DNA of 64,000 nucleotides. Source: Thiobacillus denitrificans (GTDB taxonomy: Bacteria; Pseudomonadota; Gammaproteobacteria; Burkholderiales; Thiobacillaceae). The stretch is taken from NCBI GenBank assembly GCA_002343685.1, contig DDRS01000034.1, positions 1 through 64,000 of the forward strand. The letters are read 5' to 3'. Positions within the stretch are counted from its first letter, which is position 1. Each line of letters opens with the position of its first letter. Under the pieces are notes generated by a model. The model was not told the DNA's origin. It worked only from the letters and a program-made list of their open reading frames with translations, and made no database searches. This document shows, piece by piece, positions 33,607 to 41,529 of the stretch. The position numbers were made by a program, and so were the translations under genes.

Positions 33607-35985
33607 ATGTTTTCGAAATGGTGGCATTACGCACTGGCATTGATTGTCAGCCTCGGCGTCGTCGGCACGGCACTGGCCGGATTGGCTGCAGCCCTGATTT
33701 ACCCGAACCTGCCGCCGCTCGAAGCGCTGACAGACTACAAACCCAAGCTGCCGTTGCGCGTCTTCACGGCTGACGGCGCCCTGATCGGCGAATTCGGTGA
33801 AGAACGCCGGGCCTTCATCGCCATCGATAAAGTCCCGACCTATATGAAGCAGGCGATCATCGCCGCTGAAGACGAGCGCTTCTATGAGCATGGCGGGGTC
33901 GATACGCTGGGCGTGCTGCGTGCTGCGATGTCAAACCTGGTATCCGGCGGCGCCAAGGAAGGCGCCTCGACCATCACCATGCAGGTAGCCCGCAACTTCT
34001 TCCTGTCGAACGAGAAGACGCTCACCCGCAAACTGTCCGAAGCCATGCTGGCGATGAAGATCGAACACAGCCTGTCGAAGGACAAAATTCTCGAGTTGTA
34101 CCTCAACCAGATTTATCTCGGCCAACGCGCCTACGGCTTCGAAGCTGCCGCGCGCACTTACTTCGGCAAGCCGATGCGCGAATTGTCGCTGGCGGAATTC
34201 GCCATGCTTGCAGGCTTGCCGAAAGCACCGTCTCGTTACAACCCTGTGGTCAATTTCCCGCGCGCCAAGGCACGTCAGGAATATGTCCTGGGGCGGATGC
34301 GCGCACTCAAATTCATCGACCAGCCGACCTGGCAAGCTGCCGTCAAACAGAAACTGGTCATTCGCCAGGCACGCCAGCAAACAGACGTTTCGGCTGACTA
34401 CGTCGCCGAAATGGTGCGCCAGGCTCTGTTCGAGAAATACGGCGAATCCATCTACAGCTCAGGCTACAAGGCCGTCACCACGCTACGCCGCGCCCAACAG
34501 GCCGCGGCCGATCTCGCGGTCTGGCAAGGCATTGCCGACTACGACCAGCGCCACGGCTATCGCGGCCCGGAGAAGGAAATCAGCCTGCCCGCCGACAAAA
34601 CCGAGCGCGAAGCGGCCATCGCCAGCGCTCTGGAAGATCTCGCGCCGGTCAGCGACATGCAACCGGCCGTGGTCGTCAGCGTCACCCCCAAAATGATCCG
34701 TGCCCAACTGGACGACGACACGGTGGTCGACATTTCGGGCGCCTCGCTCAAATGGGTGGCCAACTGGGTGGCAGGAAAAAAAGGCCGGCAGCTCGTCCCC
34801 GGAGCGGTCGTGCGTGTACAGGCGACGGGCAAGCCGCAGCAATGGCGGCTCGCGCAGCTTCCCGAAGTGGAAGCCGCACTGGTGGCTCTGAATCCGAATG
34901 ACGGCGCCATCACCGCCTTGGTCGGCGGTTTCGATTTTCATCGCAACAAATTCAATCGCGTGACGCAGGCCTGGCGACAGCCGGGATCGAGTTTCAAGCC
35001 GTTCATCTACTCGGCCGCGCTGGAAAAAGGCTATACCCCCGCCACCATGATCGACAACATGCCGTTGACGCTCAGTGCCGACGAGGCCGGCGGCACTGCC
35101 TGGGAACCGCAGAACTACGACGGCGACACCAGCGGTCCGGTACGCATGCGCACGGCACTGACCAAATCGCTCAACCTGGTGTCGATACGCATCTTGCAAG
35201 GCATCGGTCCGAACTACGCGCGCGACTACATCCGCCGCTTTGGTTTCGATCCCGCTCGCCATCCGCCTTACCTCACCATGGCGCTCGGGGCCGGCAGCGT
35301 CACCCCGCTTCAGTTGGCTGCGGCTTATGGCGTCTTCGCCAACGGCGGTTTCAGCGTCAAACCCTATCTGATCGACAAGGTCTACGACAAGGATGGCCGC
35401 CTGCTGATGGAAGCCAAGCCGCAAACGGTGGGCTCGAACGCGCCCCGCGTAATCGATCCGCGCAATGCCTGGCTGATGACGAACATGATGCAGGACGTGG
35501 TGCGCTACGGCACGGGTGCACGCGCAGGCCAGCTTGGACGCAGCGACATCGCCGGCAAAACCGGCACGACCAACGATGCACGCGACACCTGGTTTGCCGG
35601 TTACACGCCTGACCTGGTGGCTATCGCCTGGATGGGGTACGACCAGCCACGTTCCCTCGGCCGGCACGAAACCGGGGCGCAATCTGCGCTCCCGATCTGG
35701 ATGGGATTCATGGGACCGACGCTGAAAAACATGCCGCAGCATGACTGGACCATGCCCAGCGGCATCATCAACGTGAATATCGACCCGAACACCGGCACGC
35801 GTCTGCCCGACACCCTGATAGGCGAATTCCTGGGACATATCCTGGGCGCGACCTCAGGCGGCATGGTTGAACATTTCTACCAGGAGTTTCCGCCGCCCGA
35901 CGCGCCGCCGGCCGGATGGAGCACAGGCACCGAGACGCCATCGGATCCCGCGACACTCCTGCATGGAACCGGAACGCCGCCATGA
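33607..35985 (+). CDS. mrcA: Penicillin-binding protein 1A (bifunctional peptidoglycan synthase)
   Basis: 792 residues. A short cytoplasmic tail and one membrane anchor (about 8-30) precede a glycosyltransferase family 51 domain with EDERFYEHGGVD (about 88), GASTITMQVARNFFLS and KILELYLNQIYLG. A transpeptidase domain follows, with the active-site serine in PGSSFKPF (about 460), a later KSLNLVS and KTGTTNDARD. It polymerises and crosslinks peptidoglycan. The start at 33607 is chosen for AAGGAA shortly upstream. mrcA divergent from pilM is a conserved arrangement in proteobacteria. The next gene overlaps by four bases. Confidence 0.95.
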   Translation: MFSKWWHYALALIVSLGVVGTALAGLAAALIYPNLPPLEALTDYKPKLPLRVFTADGALIGEFGEERRAFIAIDKVPTYMKQAIIAAEDERFYEHGGVDTLGVLRAAMSNLVSGGAKEGASTITMQVARNFFLSNEKTLTRKLSEAMLAMKIEHSLSKDKILELYLNQIYLGQRAYGFEAAARTYFGKPMRELSLAEFAMLAGLPKAPSRYNPVVNFPRAKARQEYVLGRMRALKFIDQPTWQAAVKQKLVIRQARQQTDVSADYVAEMVRQALFEKYGESIYSSGYKAVTTLRRAQQAAADLAVWQGIADYDQRHGYRGPEKEISLPADKTEREAAIASALEDLAPVSDMQPAVVVSVTPKMIRAQLDDDTVVDISGASLKWVANWVAGKKGRQLVPGAVVRVQATGKPQQWRLAQLPEVEAALVALNPNDGAITALVGGFDFHRNKFNRVTQAWRQPGSSFKPFIYSAALEKGYTPATMIDNMPLTLSADEAGGTAWEPQNYDGDTSGPVRMRTALTKSLNLVSIRILQGIGPNYARDYIRRFGFDPARHPPYLTMALGAGSVTPLQLAAAYGVFANGGFSVKPYLIDKVYDKDGRLLMEAKPQTVGSNAPRVIDPRNAWLMTNMMQDVVRYGTGARAGQLGRSDIAGKTGTTNDARDTWFAGYTPDLVAIAWMGYDQPRSLGRHETGAQSALPIWMGFMGPTLKNMPQHDWTMPSGIINVNIDPNTGTRLPDTLIGEFLGHILGATSGGMVEHFYQEFPPPDAPPAGWSTGTETPSDPATLLHGTGTPP

Positions 35986-36557
35986 AACATCTGGATATGC
36001 GCCGCCGCATCGCCCATGCAGCGGCACGCATGCTGGCCGAGGACGGCAGCCTCGATTACGGCAGCGCCAAACGCAAGGCGGCGCGCCAGCTCGGCGCGCC
36101 CGACAGCGGCAATCTGCCGGACAACCAGCAGATCGAAGAGGCGTTACGCAGCTACCAGGCCATTTACCAGACCGACGAAACCCGGGCGCAACTGACACTG
36201 CTGCGACAAACCGCGATCGAATACATGGAGCAACTCGTGGATTTCGATCCGCATCTCACCGGGTCGGTACTCAATGGGACAGCCGGCCCGCATGCCGACA
36301 TCAACCTGCAACTGTTCACCGACCACCAGAAAGACGTCGAATTTCTGCTGATGCGCCTGCCTGCGGCCTATCAGGCCGGCGAATACAGAGCCTCGGACAC
36401 CTCGGGACGAATCTATCCGCGCTTCATGATCGACGATCCACGGGCCCGGGTCGACTTGGTCGTCTACCCGGCCGCCGAACTGCGCAACATGAAACGCCTG
36501 CAAGCCGATGGCAGCCCGCGTCGCCTGCGCTTGCCACAGGTCAGGACGCTCATTTGA
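35982..36557 (+). CDS. Putative nucleotidyltransferase-fold protein
   Basis: 191 residues. A central GSVLNGTAGPHADINLQLF resembles the GS-x(9-13)-DxD core of MNT-type nucleotidyltransferases, but the second acidic residue is Asn (DIN instead of DID). A possible third acidic position is in RVDLVVYP near residue 170. The N-terminal helical region (DMRRRIAHAAARMLAEDGSLDYGSAKRKAA) is rich in charged residues. Whether it is catalytic is unclear. The ATG overlaps the mrcA stop as ATGA, so it belongs to the mrcA operon. Confidence 0.6.
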   Translation: MKHLDMRRRIAHAAARMLAEDGSLDYGSAKRKAARQLGAPDSGNLPDNQQIEEALRSYQAIYQTDETRAQLTLLRQTAIEYMEQLVDFDPHLTGSVLNGTAGPHADINLQLFTDHQKDVEFLLMRLPAAYQAGEYRASDTSGRIYPRFMIDDPRARVDLVVYPAAELRNMKRLQADGSPRRLRLPQVRTLI

Positions 36558-36579
36558 TCATTCTCATTGCCGCCTGCTC

Positions 36580-36595
36580 TGGCATGGAAGATGCT
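36580..36595 (+). promoter_or_regulatory. Sigma-54 (-24/-12) promoter of the prs cluster
   Basis: TGGCATGGAAGATGCT matches TGGCAC-N5-TTGCW with two changes (T for C at the end of the -24 box, A for T at the start of the -12 box), keeping GG and GC at the right distance. It shares ATGCT with the 20338 element. It lies 35 bases upstream of the GTG start at 36631, in a short intergenic gap. Confidence 0.6.
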
Positions 36596-36630
36596 CACTC
36601 ACCCTCCATGGTTCTTATGAGTGAACGGCT

Positions 36631-38025
36631 GTGATCCGATTTTTCCGGCACTACGTGCCGCTGAATTTATTGCTGCTGGTCTTGATCGAAACGCTGATTC
36701 TGGGCGGGTCTATCTACGCCGGGGTAAGCGCCCGTTTCCTGGATGGCAGCGTGATTCCCCCTGAGCTCGACCCCCTGCTGCCCAAGGCCCTGACCTTCGC
36801 CGTCGTCATGCTGGGGCTGATGACCGCGAGCGGGCTGTACGACCTCGAATGGCAGGGCGGCGTACGCGCCTTGCTGCAGCGCCTTGGCCTGAGTTTCGGG
36901 CTTGGTCTGGTGACCATGAGCCTGCTGTTCTACTTCTTTCCCCCTTTGCTGGTCGGGCGGGGCGCCTTCCTCCTATCTTTCGGTTTGGCATTACTGGGCA
37001 TTTTGCTCAGCCGCGCCCTGTTCATTCGCTGGGCACGCGTCGGCGCGCTCAAGACCCGTGCCCTGGTGATCGGCACCGGCAGCCGCGCCGCCCATGTCGA
37101 AGCCATGCTGGCCAAGCGTTCCCGCGCCAGCAATGTCCAGGTCATCGGCTATCTGCCGATGGGCGGTAGTCATCATTTCGTCGATCATGCTCGTATTCTC
37201 GACACCCATGAACCGCTTCCCGAACTGGCGCTTCGCCTGCAAATCAGCGAAATCATCCTCGCGGTACGCGACCGCCGCGGCGGCGGCATGCCGGTACAGG
37301 ACCTGCTCAAATGCAAGCTGTACGGCATACGCATCCTTGAATTGTCTAGCTTCTTCGAACGCGAGAACGGCCATCTGCAACTCGACTCGATGAATGCCAG
37401 CTGGATGATCCTGTCCGAGGGATTTCACCAGGGCATGCTGCGCGACACGGCCAAACGCCTGTTCGACCTGCTGGTGAGCGCCGCCATGCTGGTCGTCTGC
37501 CTGCCGATCATGGCCCTCACCGCCCTGCTCATCAAGCTGGAAAGCCCGGGGCCGGTGCTCTACCGCCAGGAACGCGTCGGCCAGGGCTGCCGCAATTTCA
37601 CCATCCTCAAGTTCCGCAGCATGTGTGTCGACGCCGAAAAAGACGGCAAGCCGCGCTGGGCCGGCCAGAACGACAGCCGCGTAACGCTCACCGGACGTTT
37701 CATCCGCCGCACCCGCATCGACGAGCTGCCGCAGATATTCAACGTATTCTTCGGCGACATGAGCTTCGTCGGTCCGCGCCCGGAGCGTCCCTATTTCGTG
37801 GCGGACCTGACCCAGAAAATCCCTTATTACGGCGTGCGCCACACCGTCAAACCCGGCATCACCGGCTGGGCGCAAGTGCGCTACCCGTATGGGGCAAGCG
37901 ACGACGACGCCATGCACAAACTGCAATACGATCTCTACTACGTCAAGAACCACAGCCTGTTCCTCGATCTCATGATCCTGTTCCAGACCGCGCAAGTCGT
38001 GTTGTGGGGAAAGGGCGTGCGCTGA
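36631..38025 (+). CDS. XrtA/PEP-CTERM system exopolysaccharide sugar transferase (EpsB-like)
   Basis: 464 residues. About five N-terminal membrane segments and a CoA-binding-like region (RALVIGTGSRAAHVEAMLAK, about 146-165) precede a C-terminal bacterial sugar transferase domain with KRLFDLLVSAAMLVVCLPIM, ESPGPVLYRQERVG, LKFRSM, RRTRIDELPQIFNV and MSFVGPRPERP. This is an undecaprenyl-phosphate glycosyl-1-phosphate transferase that starts exopolysaccharide repeat units. Its place directly before prsK is typical of exosortase A loci. It starts at GTG 36631, without an obvious strong ribosome site. A -24/-12 element lies just upstream. Confidence 0.92.
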   Translation: MIRFFRHYVPLNLLLLVLIETLILGGSIYAGVSARFLDGSVIPPELDPLLPKALTFAVVMLGLMTASGLYDLEWQGGVRALLQRLGLSFGLGLVTMSLLFYFFPPLLVGRGAFLLSFGLALLGILLSRALFIRWARVGALKTRALVIGTGSRAAHVEAMLAKRSRASNVQVIGYLPMGGSHHFVDHARILDTHEPLPELALRLQISEIILAVRDRRGGGMPVQDLLKCKLYGIRILELSSFFERENGHLQLDSMNASWMILSEGFHQGMLRDTAKRLFDLLVSAAMLVVCLPIMALTALLIKLESPGPVLYRQERVGQGCRNFTILKFRSMCVDAEKDGKPRWAGQNDSRVTLTGRFIRRTRIDELPQIFNVFFGDMSFVGPRPERPYFVADLTQKIPYYGVRHTVKPGITGWAQVRYPYGASDDDAMHKLQYDLYYVKNHSLFLDLMILFQTAQVVLWGKGVR

Positions 38026-38047
38026 GCGCACGCACCCGGAACCGACC

Positions 38048-40117
38048 ATGCCCGACACCCTGCTTCTCCTGGCCGCCGTCGGTTATGGGCTGGCAGCGCT
38101 CGCTTATCTCGGCCTGTCCGGCCTGATCGTCGCCAGCTGGCGCCGCCGTCCGCAAGGCCGCCAGCTGGTGCTCGCGACCGGGCTGAGCGCCACATGGGGC
38201 GCATTTTCGGCACTCACGGCCTTAGGCGCCCTGCCCCCCCAACTCGGCCTGGCGGCCGAAGTGGCACGCAACGGCGCATGGCTGGCACTCCTGCTGTACA
38301 TCCTGCAACTGCGCCTGCCCTCCGACGCCGTCCTGCCCGCGCCGATCCGTCTCATCCGCATCCTGAGCGGCATACTCGTCGGGGTTCTGCTTCTCGCCAG
38401 CGTCTATCCCTTCATTGCACCGACCCAGCCGGTGCTGGCCCGCTGGGCGGGCAATCTGGGGCTGGTTCTGCTGACCGTCATGGGCCTGGTGCTCACCGAA
38501 CAGGTGTACCGCAGTACCCGACCGGAAGACCGCTGGGCGATCAAATTCCTCTGTCTGGGACTGGGCGGGCTCTTCGTTTACGACTTCTACCTCTACGCCA
38601 ATGCCGCCCTGTTCAATGCCATGGATGCCCAGGTATGGGCCGCACGAGGCTACGTGGCCGCCCTGGTGACGCCGCTGATCGCGGTCTCCGCTGCCCGCAA
38701 CCCGGAATGGGCCGCGCCGGTCGGCCTGTCACGCAGCATGGCGTTCCATACCGCCAGCCTGTTGGCTGCGGGCATCTATCTGCTTCTGATGGCCAGCGCA
38801 GGCTATTACCTGCGCCTGTTCGGCGGCGAATGGGGCAATGTGGTGCAAACCGTCTTCATCTTCGCCGCCGCCATGCTGCTGGTACTGCTGATGTTCTCCG
38901 GCACCTTGCGCGCCCGCTTGCGCGTGTTCCTGTCCAAGCATTTTTTCAGCTATCGCTACGATTACCGCGAAGAATGGCTCAACTTCACCCGTACCCTCAC
39001 CGAAGGCCGGCCCGGCGAGCAGCTATGCGAACGCGCAGTCGAGGCGCTGGCCGGGCTGCTCGAAAGCCCTGGTGGGGCACTCTGGATGCGCGAAGGCGAT
39101 GCCGGCTATCAACGCGCCAGCCACTGGAACTGGGCCGATCTCCAGGGAACCGAGCCTGCCGATGCGCCGTTCATTCAATGGCTTGCCAGCAAGCAATGGG
39201 TGGTGGACCTGGACGAAATGAAAGTACGCCGCGATCTGTACGGCGACCTGAGCACGCCCGCATGGCTCGAGCACGCCGACAATGCCTGGCTGGTCGTTCC
39301 GCTGATGCTGCACGAGGAACTGCTCGGATTTGTCGTGTTGAAACACTCATTGGGCAATGTCACGTTCAACTGGGAAGTCAGCGACCTGCTCAAGGTAGCG
39401 GCCCGTCAGGCGGCAGCGCATCTGGCCCAGATGCGGGCATCCAATCAGTTGATCGTGGCTCGCCAGTTCGAATCGTTCAATCGCACCACGACTTTCGTCA
39501 TCCACGACCTGAAGAACCTGATTGCCCAACTGTCCCTGCTGCTCGCCAATGCGGAGAAACACAAGCACAAGCCCGAGTTCCAGGCCGACATGCTGGATAC
39601 GGTGGCGAACGCAGTTACCCGCATGAACAAGGTACTGGCGCAATTGCGCCGGGGCAGCGATGCGGCCCAGGTGCAGTCGGTGGTGCTGGCCGACATCCTC
39701 GATGAAGCCGTTGCCAGCAAACAGGCATTCAAGCTGCGCCCCACCCTGGAATTGCCGCCCGCGTCGCTGCGCGTGCGCGCCGAGCGCGATCGACTCACCC
39801 GCGCGATCGGCCACTTGTTGCAAAATGCGCTTGAGGCCACGCCGCCGACCGGCCTGGTCACGCTGCGGGGATTCGAGGAGGCCGGACGGGCGATTATTGA
39901 AATCGTCGACACCGGATGCGGCATGGACGACGAATTCATCCGCACCCGGCTGTTCCAGCCATTCGATTCGACCAAGGGAGCCGGCATGGGTATCGGTGCC
40001 TATGAATGTCGTGAGACCCTGCGCGCCCTGGGCGGGAACATCGAGGTGGACAGCACACCCGGCCTCGGCACCCACTTCCGTCTCAGCCTGCCGCTGGACA
40101 ATCATTCACCTGCTTGA
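38048..40117 (+). CDS. prsK: XrtA/PEP-CTERM system histidine kinase PrsK
   Basis: 689 residues. About eight N-terminal membrane helices (1-about 290) are followed by a GAF-like domain (about 320-460) and a kinase core. The phosphoacceptor His is in FVIHDLKNLIAQLSLL (about 486), and the ATPase domain has NALEATPP, DTGCGMDD and GAGMGIGAYECRETLRALGG. It should phosphorylate PrsR, whose gene starts 11 bases downstream. The unusual H-box (HDLKN) is characteristic of PrsK. The membrane signal sensed is unknown. Confidence 0.94.
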   Translation: MPDTLLLLAAVGYGLAALAYLGLSGLIVASWRRRPQGRQLVLATGLSATWGAFSALTALGALPPQLGLAAEVARNGAWLALLLYILQLRLPSDAVLPAPIRLIRILSGILVGVLLLASVYPFIAPTQPVLARWAGNLGLVLLTVMGLVLTEQVYRSTRPEDRWAIKFLCLGLGGLFVYDFYLYANAALFNAMDAQVWAARGYVAALVTPLIAVSAARNPEWAAPVGLSRSMAFHTASLLAAGIYLLLMASAGYYLRLFGGEWGNVVQTVFIFAAAMLLVLLMFSGTLRARLRVFLSKHFFSYRYDYREEWLNFTRTLTEGRPGEQLCERAVEALAGLLESPGGALWMREGDAGYQRASHWNWADLQGTEPADAPFIQWLASKQWVVDLDEMKVRRDLYGDLSTPAWLEHADNAWLVVPLMLHEELLGFVVLKHSLGNVTFNWEVSDLLKVAARQAAAHLAQMRASNQLIVARQFESFNRTTTFVIHDLKNLIAQLSLLLANAEKHKHKPEFQADMLDTVANAVTRMNKVLAQLRRGSDAAQVQSVVLADILDEAVASKQAFKLRPTLELPPASLRVRAERDRLTRAIGHLLQNALEATPPTGLVTLRGFEEAGRAIIEIVDTGCGMDDEFIRTRLFQPFDSTKGAGMGIGAYECRETLRALGGNIEVDSTPGLGTHFRLSLPLDNHSPA

Positions 40118-40128
40118 GGAGACGCCGC

Positions 40129-41481
40129 ATGAGCGACGCCAAACAAAAGATACTGCTGGTCGAAGACGATCCCGGACTGCAAAAGCAGCTGAAGTGGAGC
40201 CTCGCCGATTACGAACTGGTCATGGCTGCCGACCGCGACAGCGCCATCGCCCAATTGCGCCGCCACGAGCCTCCGGTCGTGCTGCTCGACCTCGGCCTGC
40301 CGCCCGACGTCGACGGCGCCACCGAAGGCCTGGCAGCACTGCAGCAGATCCTGTCGCTTGCGCCATCTACCAAGATCATCGTCGTCACCGGCAACCTCGA
40401 TCGCAGCAATGCGGTGAAAGCGATCCATCTCGGTGCCTACGACTTTTTTCAGAAACCCTTCGACCCCGACGTGCTGGCCCTGATGATCGCCCGCGCCCTG
40501 CATGTCCATGCACTGGAGATCGAGAACCGGGTGCTCGCCGCCAAACAGCGCGTCTCCGCCCTGCAAGGACTGATCACCAGCAGCGAGCCCATGCTGAAGA
40601 TCTGCCGTACCGTGGAAAAAGTCGCACCTGCCAACGCCACCGTATTGCTGCTGGGTGAATCCGGCACCGGCAAGGAGGTGCTGGCACGCGGCGTCCACGA
40701 ACTGTCGCCGCGTGCCGGCAAGCGTTTCGTCGCCATCAACTGCGCGGCCATTCCCGACACCCTGCTGGAATCGGAATTGTTCGGCTATGAGAAAGGCGCC
40801 TTCACCGGTGCCGCCAAACAAACCATCGGTCGTATCGAATATGCCAACGAGGGCACGCTCTTCCTCGACGAAATCGGCGATCTGCCGATGCCGCTGCAGG
40901 CCAAGCTGCTGCGCTTCCTGCAGGAACGCGTGATCGAGCGCCTAGGCGGCCGCGGCGAAATCCCGGTCGACGTGCGCGTCGTCTGCGCCACCCACCGTGA
41001 CCTTGCCGACATGATTCGCGAAGGCAGTTTCCGCGAGGATCTGTACTATCGCCTGTCTGAAATCTCAGTAAAAATCCCGCCGTTGCGCGAGCGCCCCGGC
41101 GACGCCGTATTGCTGGCACAAGCCTTCCTCGAACGCTATGCGCGCGAACAGGGCCGCAACATCCGCGGCTTCACGGCTGACGCGCTGGGGGCACTGGAAG
41201 CCCATGCCTGGCCCGGCAATGTGCGCGAGATGGAAAACCTGATCAAACGCGCCACCATCATGGCTGAAGGCAACCAGATCACGGCAGCCGACCTCGGACT
41301 CGACACCGGCCACACCGAGCCCCCCCCGTTCAATCTGCGTCAGGCACGCGAAAACGCGGAACGCCTGGCCGTCAGCCGCGCGCTCGCGCACAGCGACGGC
41401 AGTATCGCCCAGGCTGCCGAACTACTCGGCATCACCCGTCCCACCCTGTATGACCTGATGGCAAAAATCGGCATGAAATAG
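40129..41481 (+). CDS. prsR: PrsR, sigma-54-dependent response regulator of the PEP-CTERM system
   Basis: 450 residues. The receiver has the acidic pair EDD, phosphoacceptor Asp in VLLDLGLP (about 53) and KPF. A sigma-54 activator AAA+ domain follows with Walker A GESGTGKE, the sigma-54 contact loop GAFTGA and Walker B LFLDEIGDLP, then a Fis-type helix-turn-helix (IAQAAELLGITRPTLYDLM). Phosphorylated PrsR should activate -24/-12 promoters; three candidates are in this window. ATG 40129 is chosen over a TTG at 40114 because TTGAGGAG forms its ribosome site. Confidence 0.96.
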   Translation: MSDAKQKILLVEDDPGLQKQLKWSLADYELVMAADRDSAIAQLRRHEPPVVLLDLGLPPDVDGATEGLAALQQILSLAPSTKIIVVTGNLDRSNAVKAIHLGAYDFFQKPFDPDVLALMIARALHVHALEIENRVLAAKQRVSALQGLITSSEPMLKICRTVEKVAPANATVLLLGESGTGKEVLARGVHELSPRAGKRFVAINCAAIPDTLLESELFGYEKGAFTGAAKQTIGRIEYANEGTLFLDEIGDLPMPLQAKLLRFLQERVIERLGGRGEIPVDVRVVCATHRDLADMIREGSFREDLYYRLSEISVKIPPLRERPGDAVLLAQAFLERYAREQGRNIRGFTADALGALEAHAWPGNVREMENLIKRATIMAEGNQITAADLGLDTGHTEPPPFNLRQARENAERLAVSRALAHSDGSIAQAAELLGITRPTLYDLMAKIGMK

Positions 41482-41529
41482 CCTCGCGTACCACACCGTC
41501 CCCCTCACGCACGAATACTGGAGATCTTC

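Noticed and set aside
34483..35838. 451-codon minus-strand frame opposite mrcA
   Set aside because: Antisense shadow of the PBP1A transpeptidase domain.
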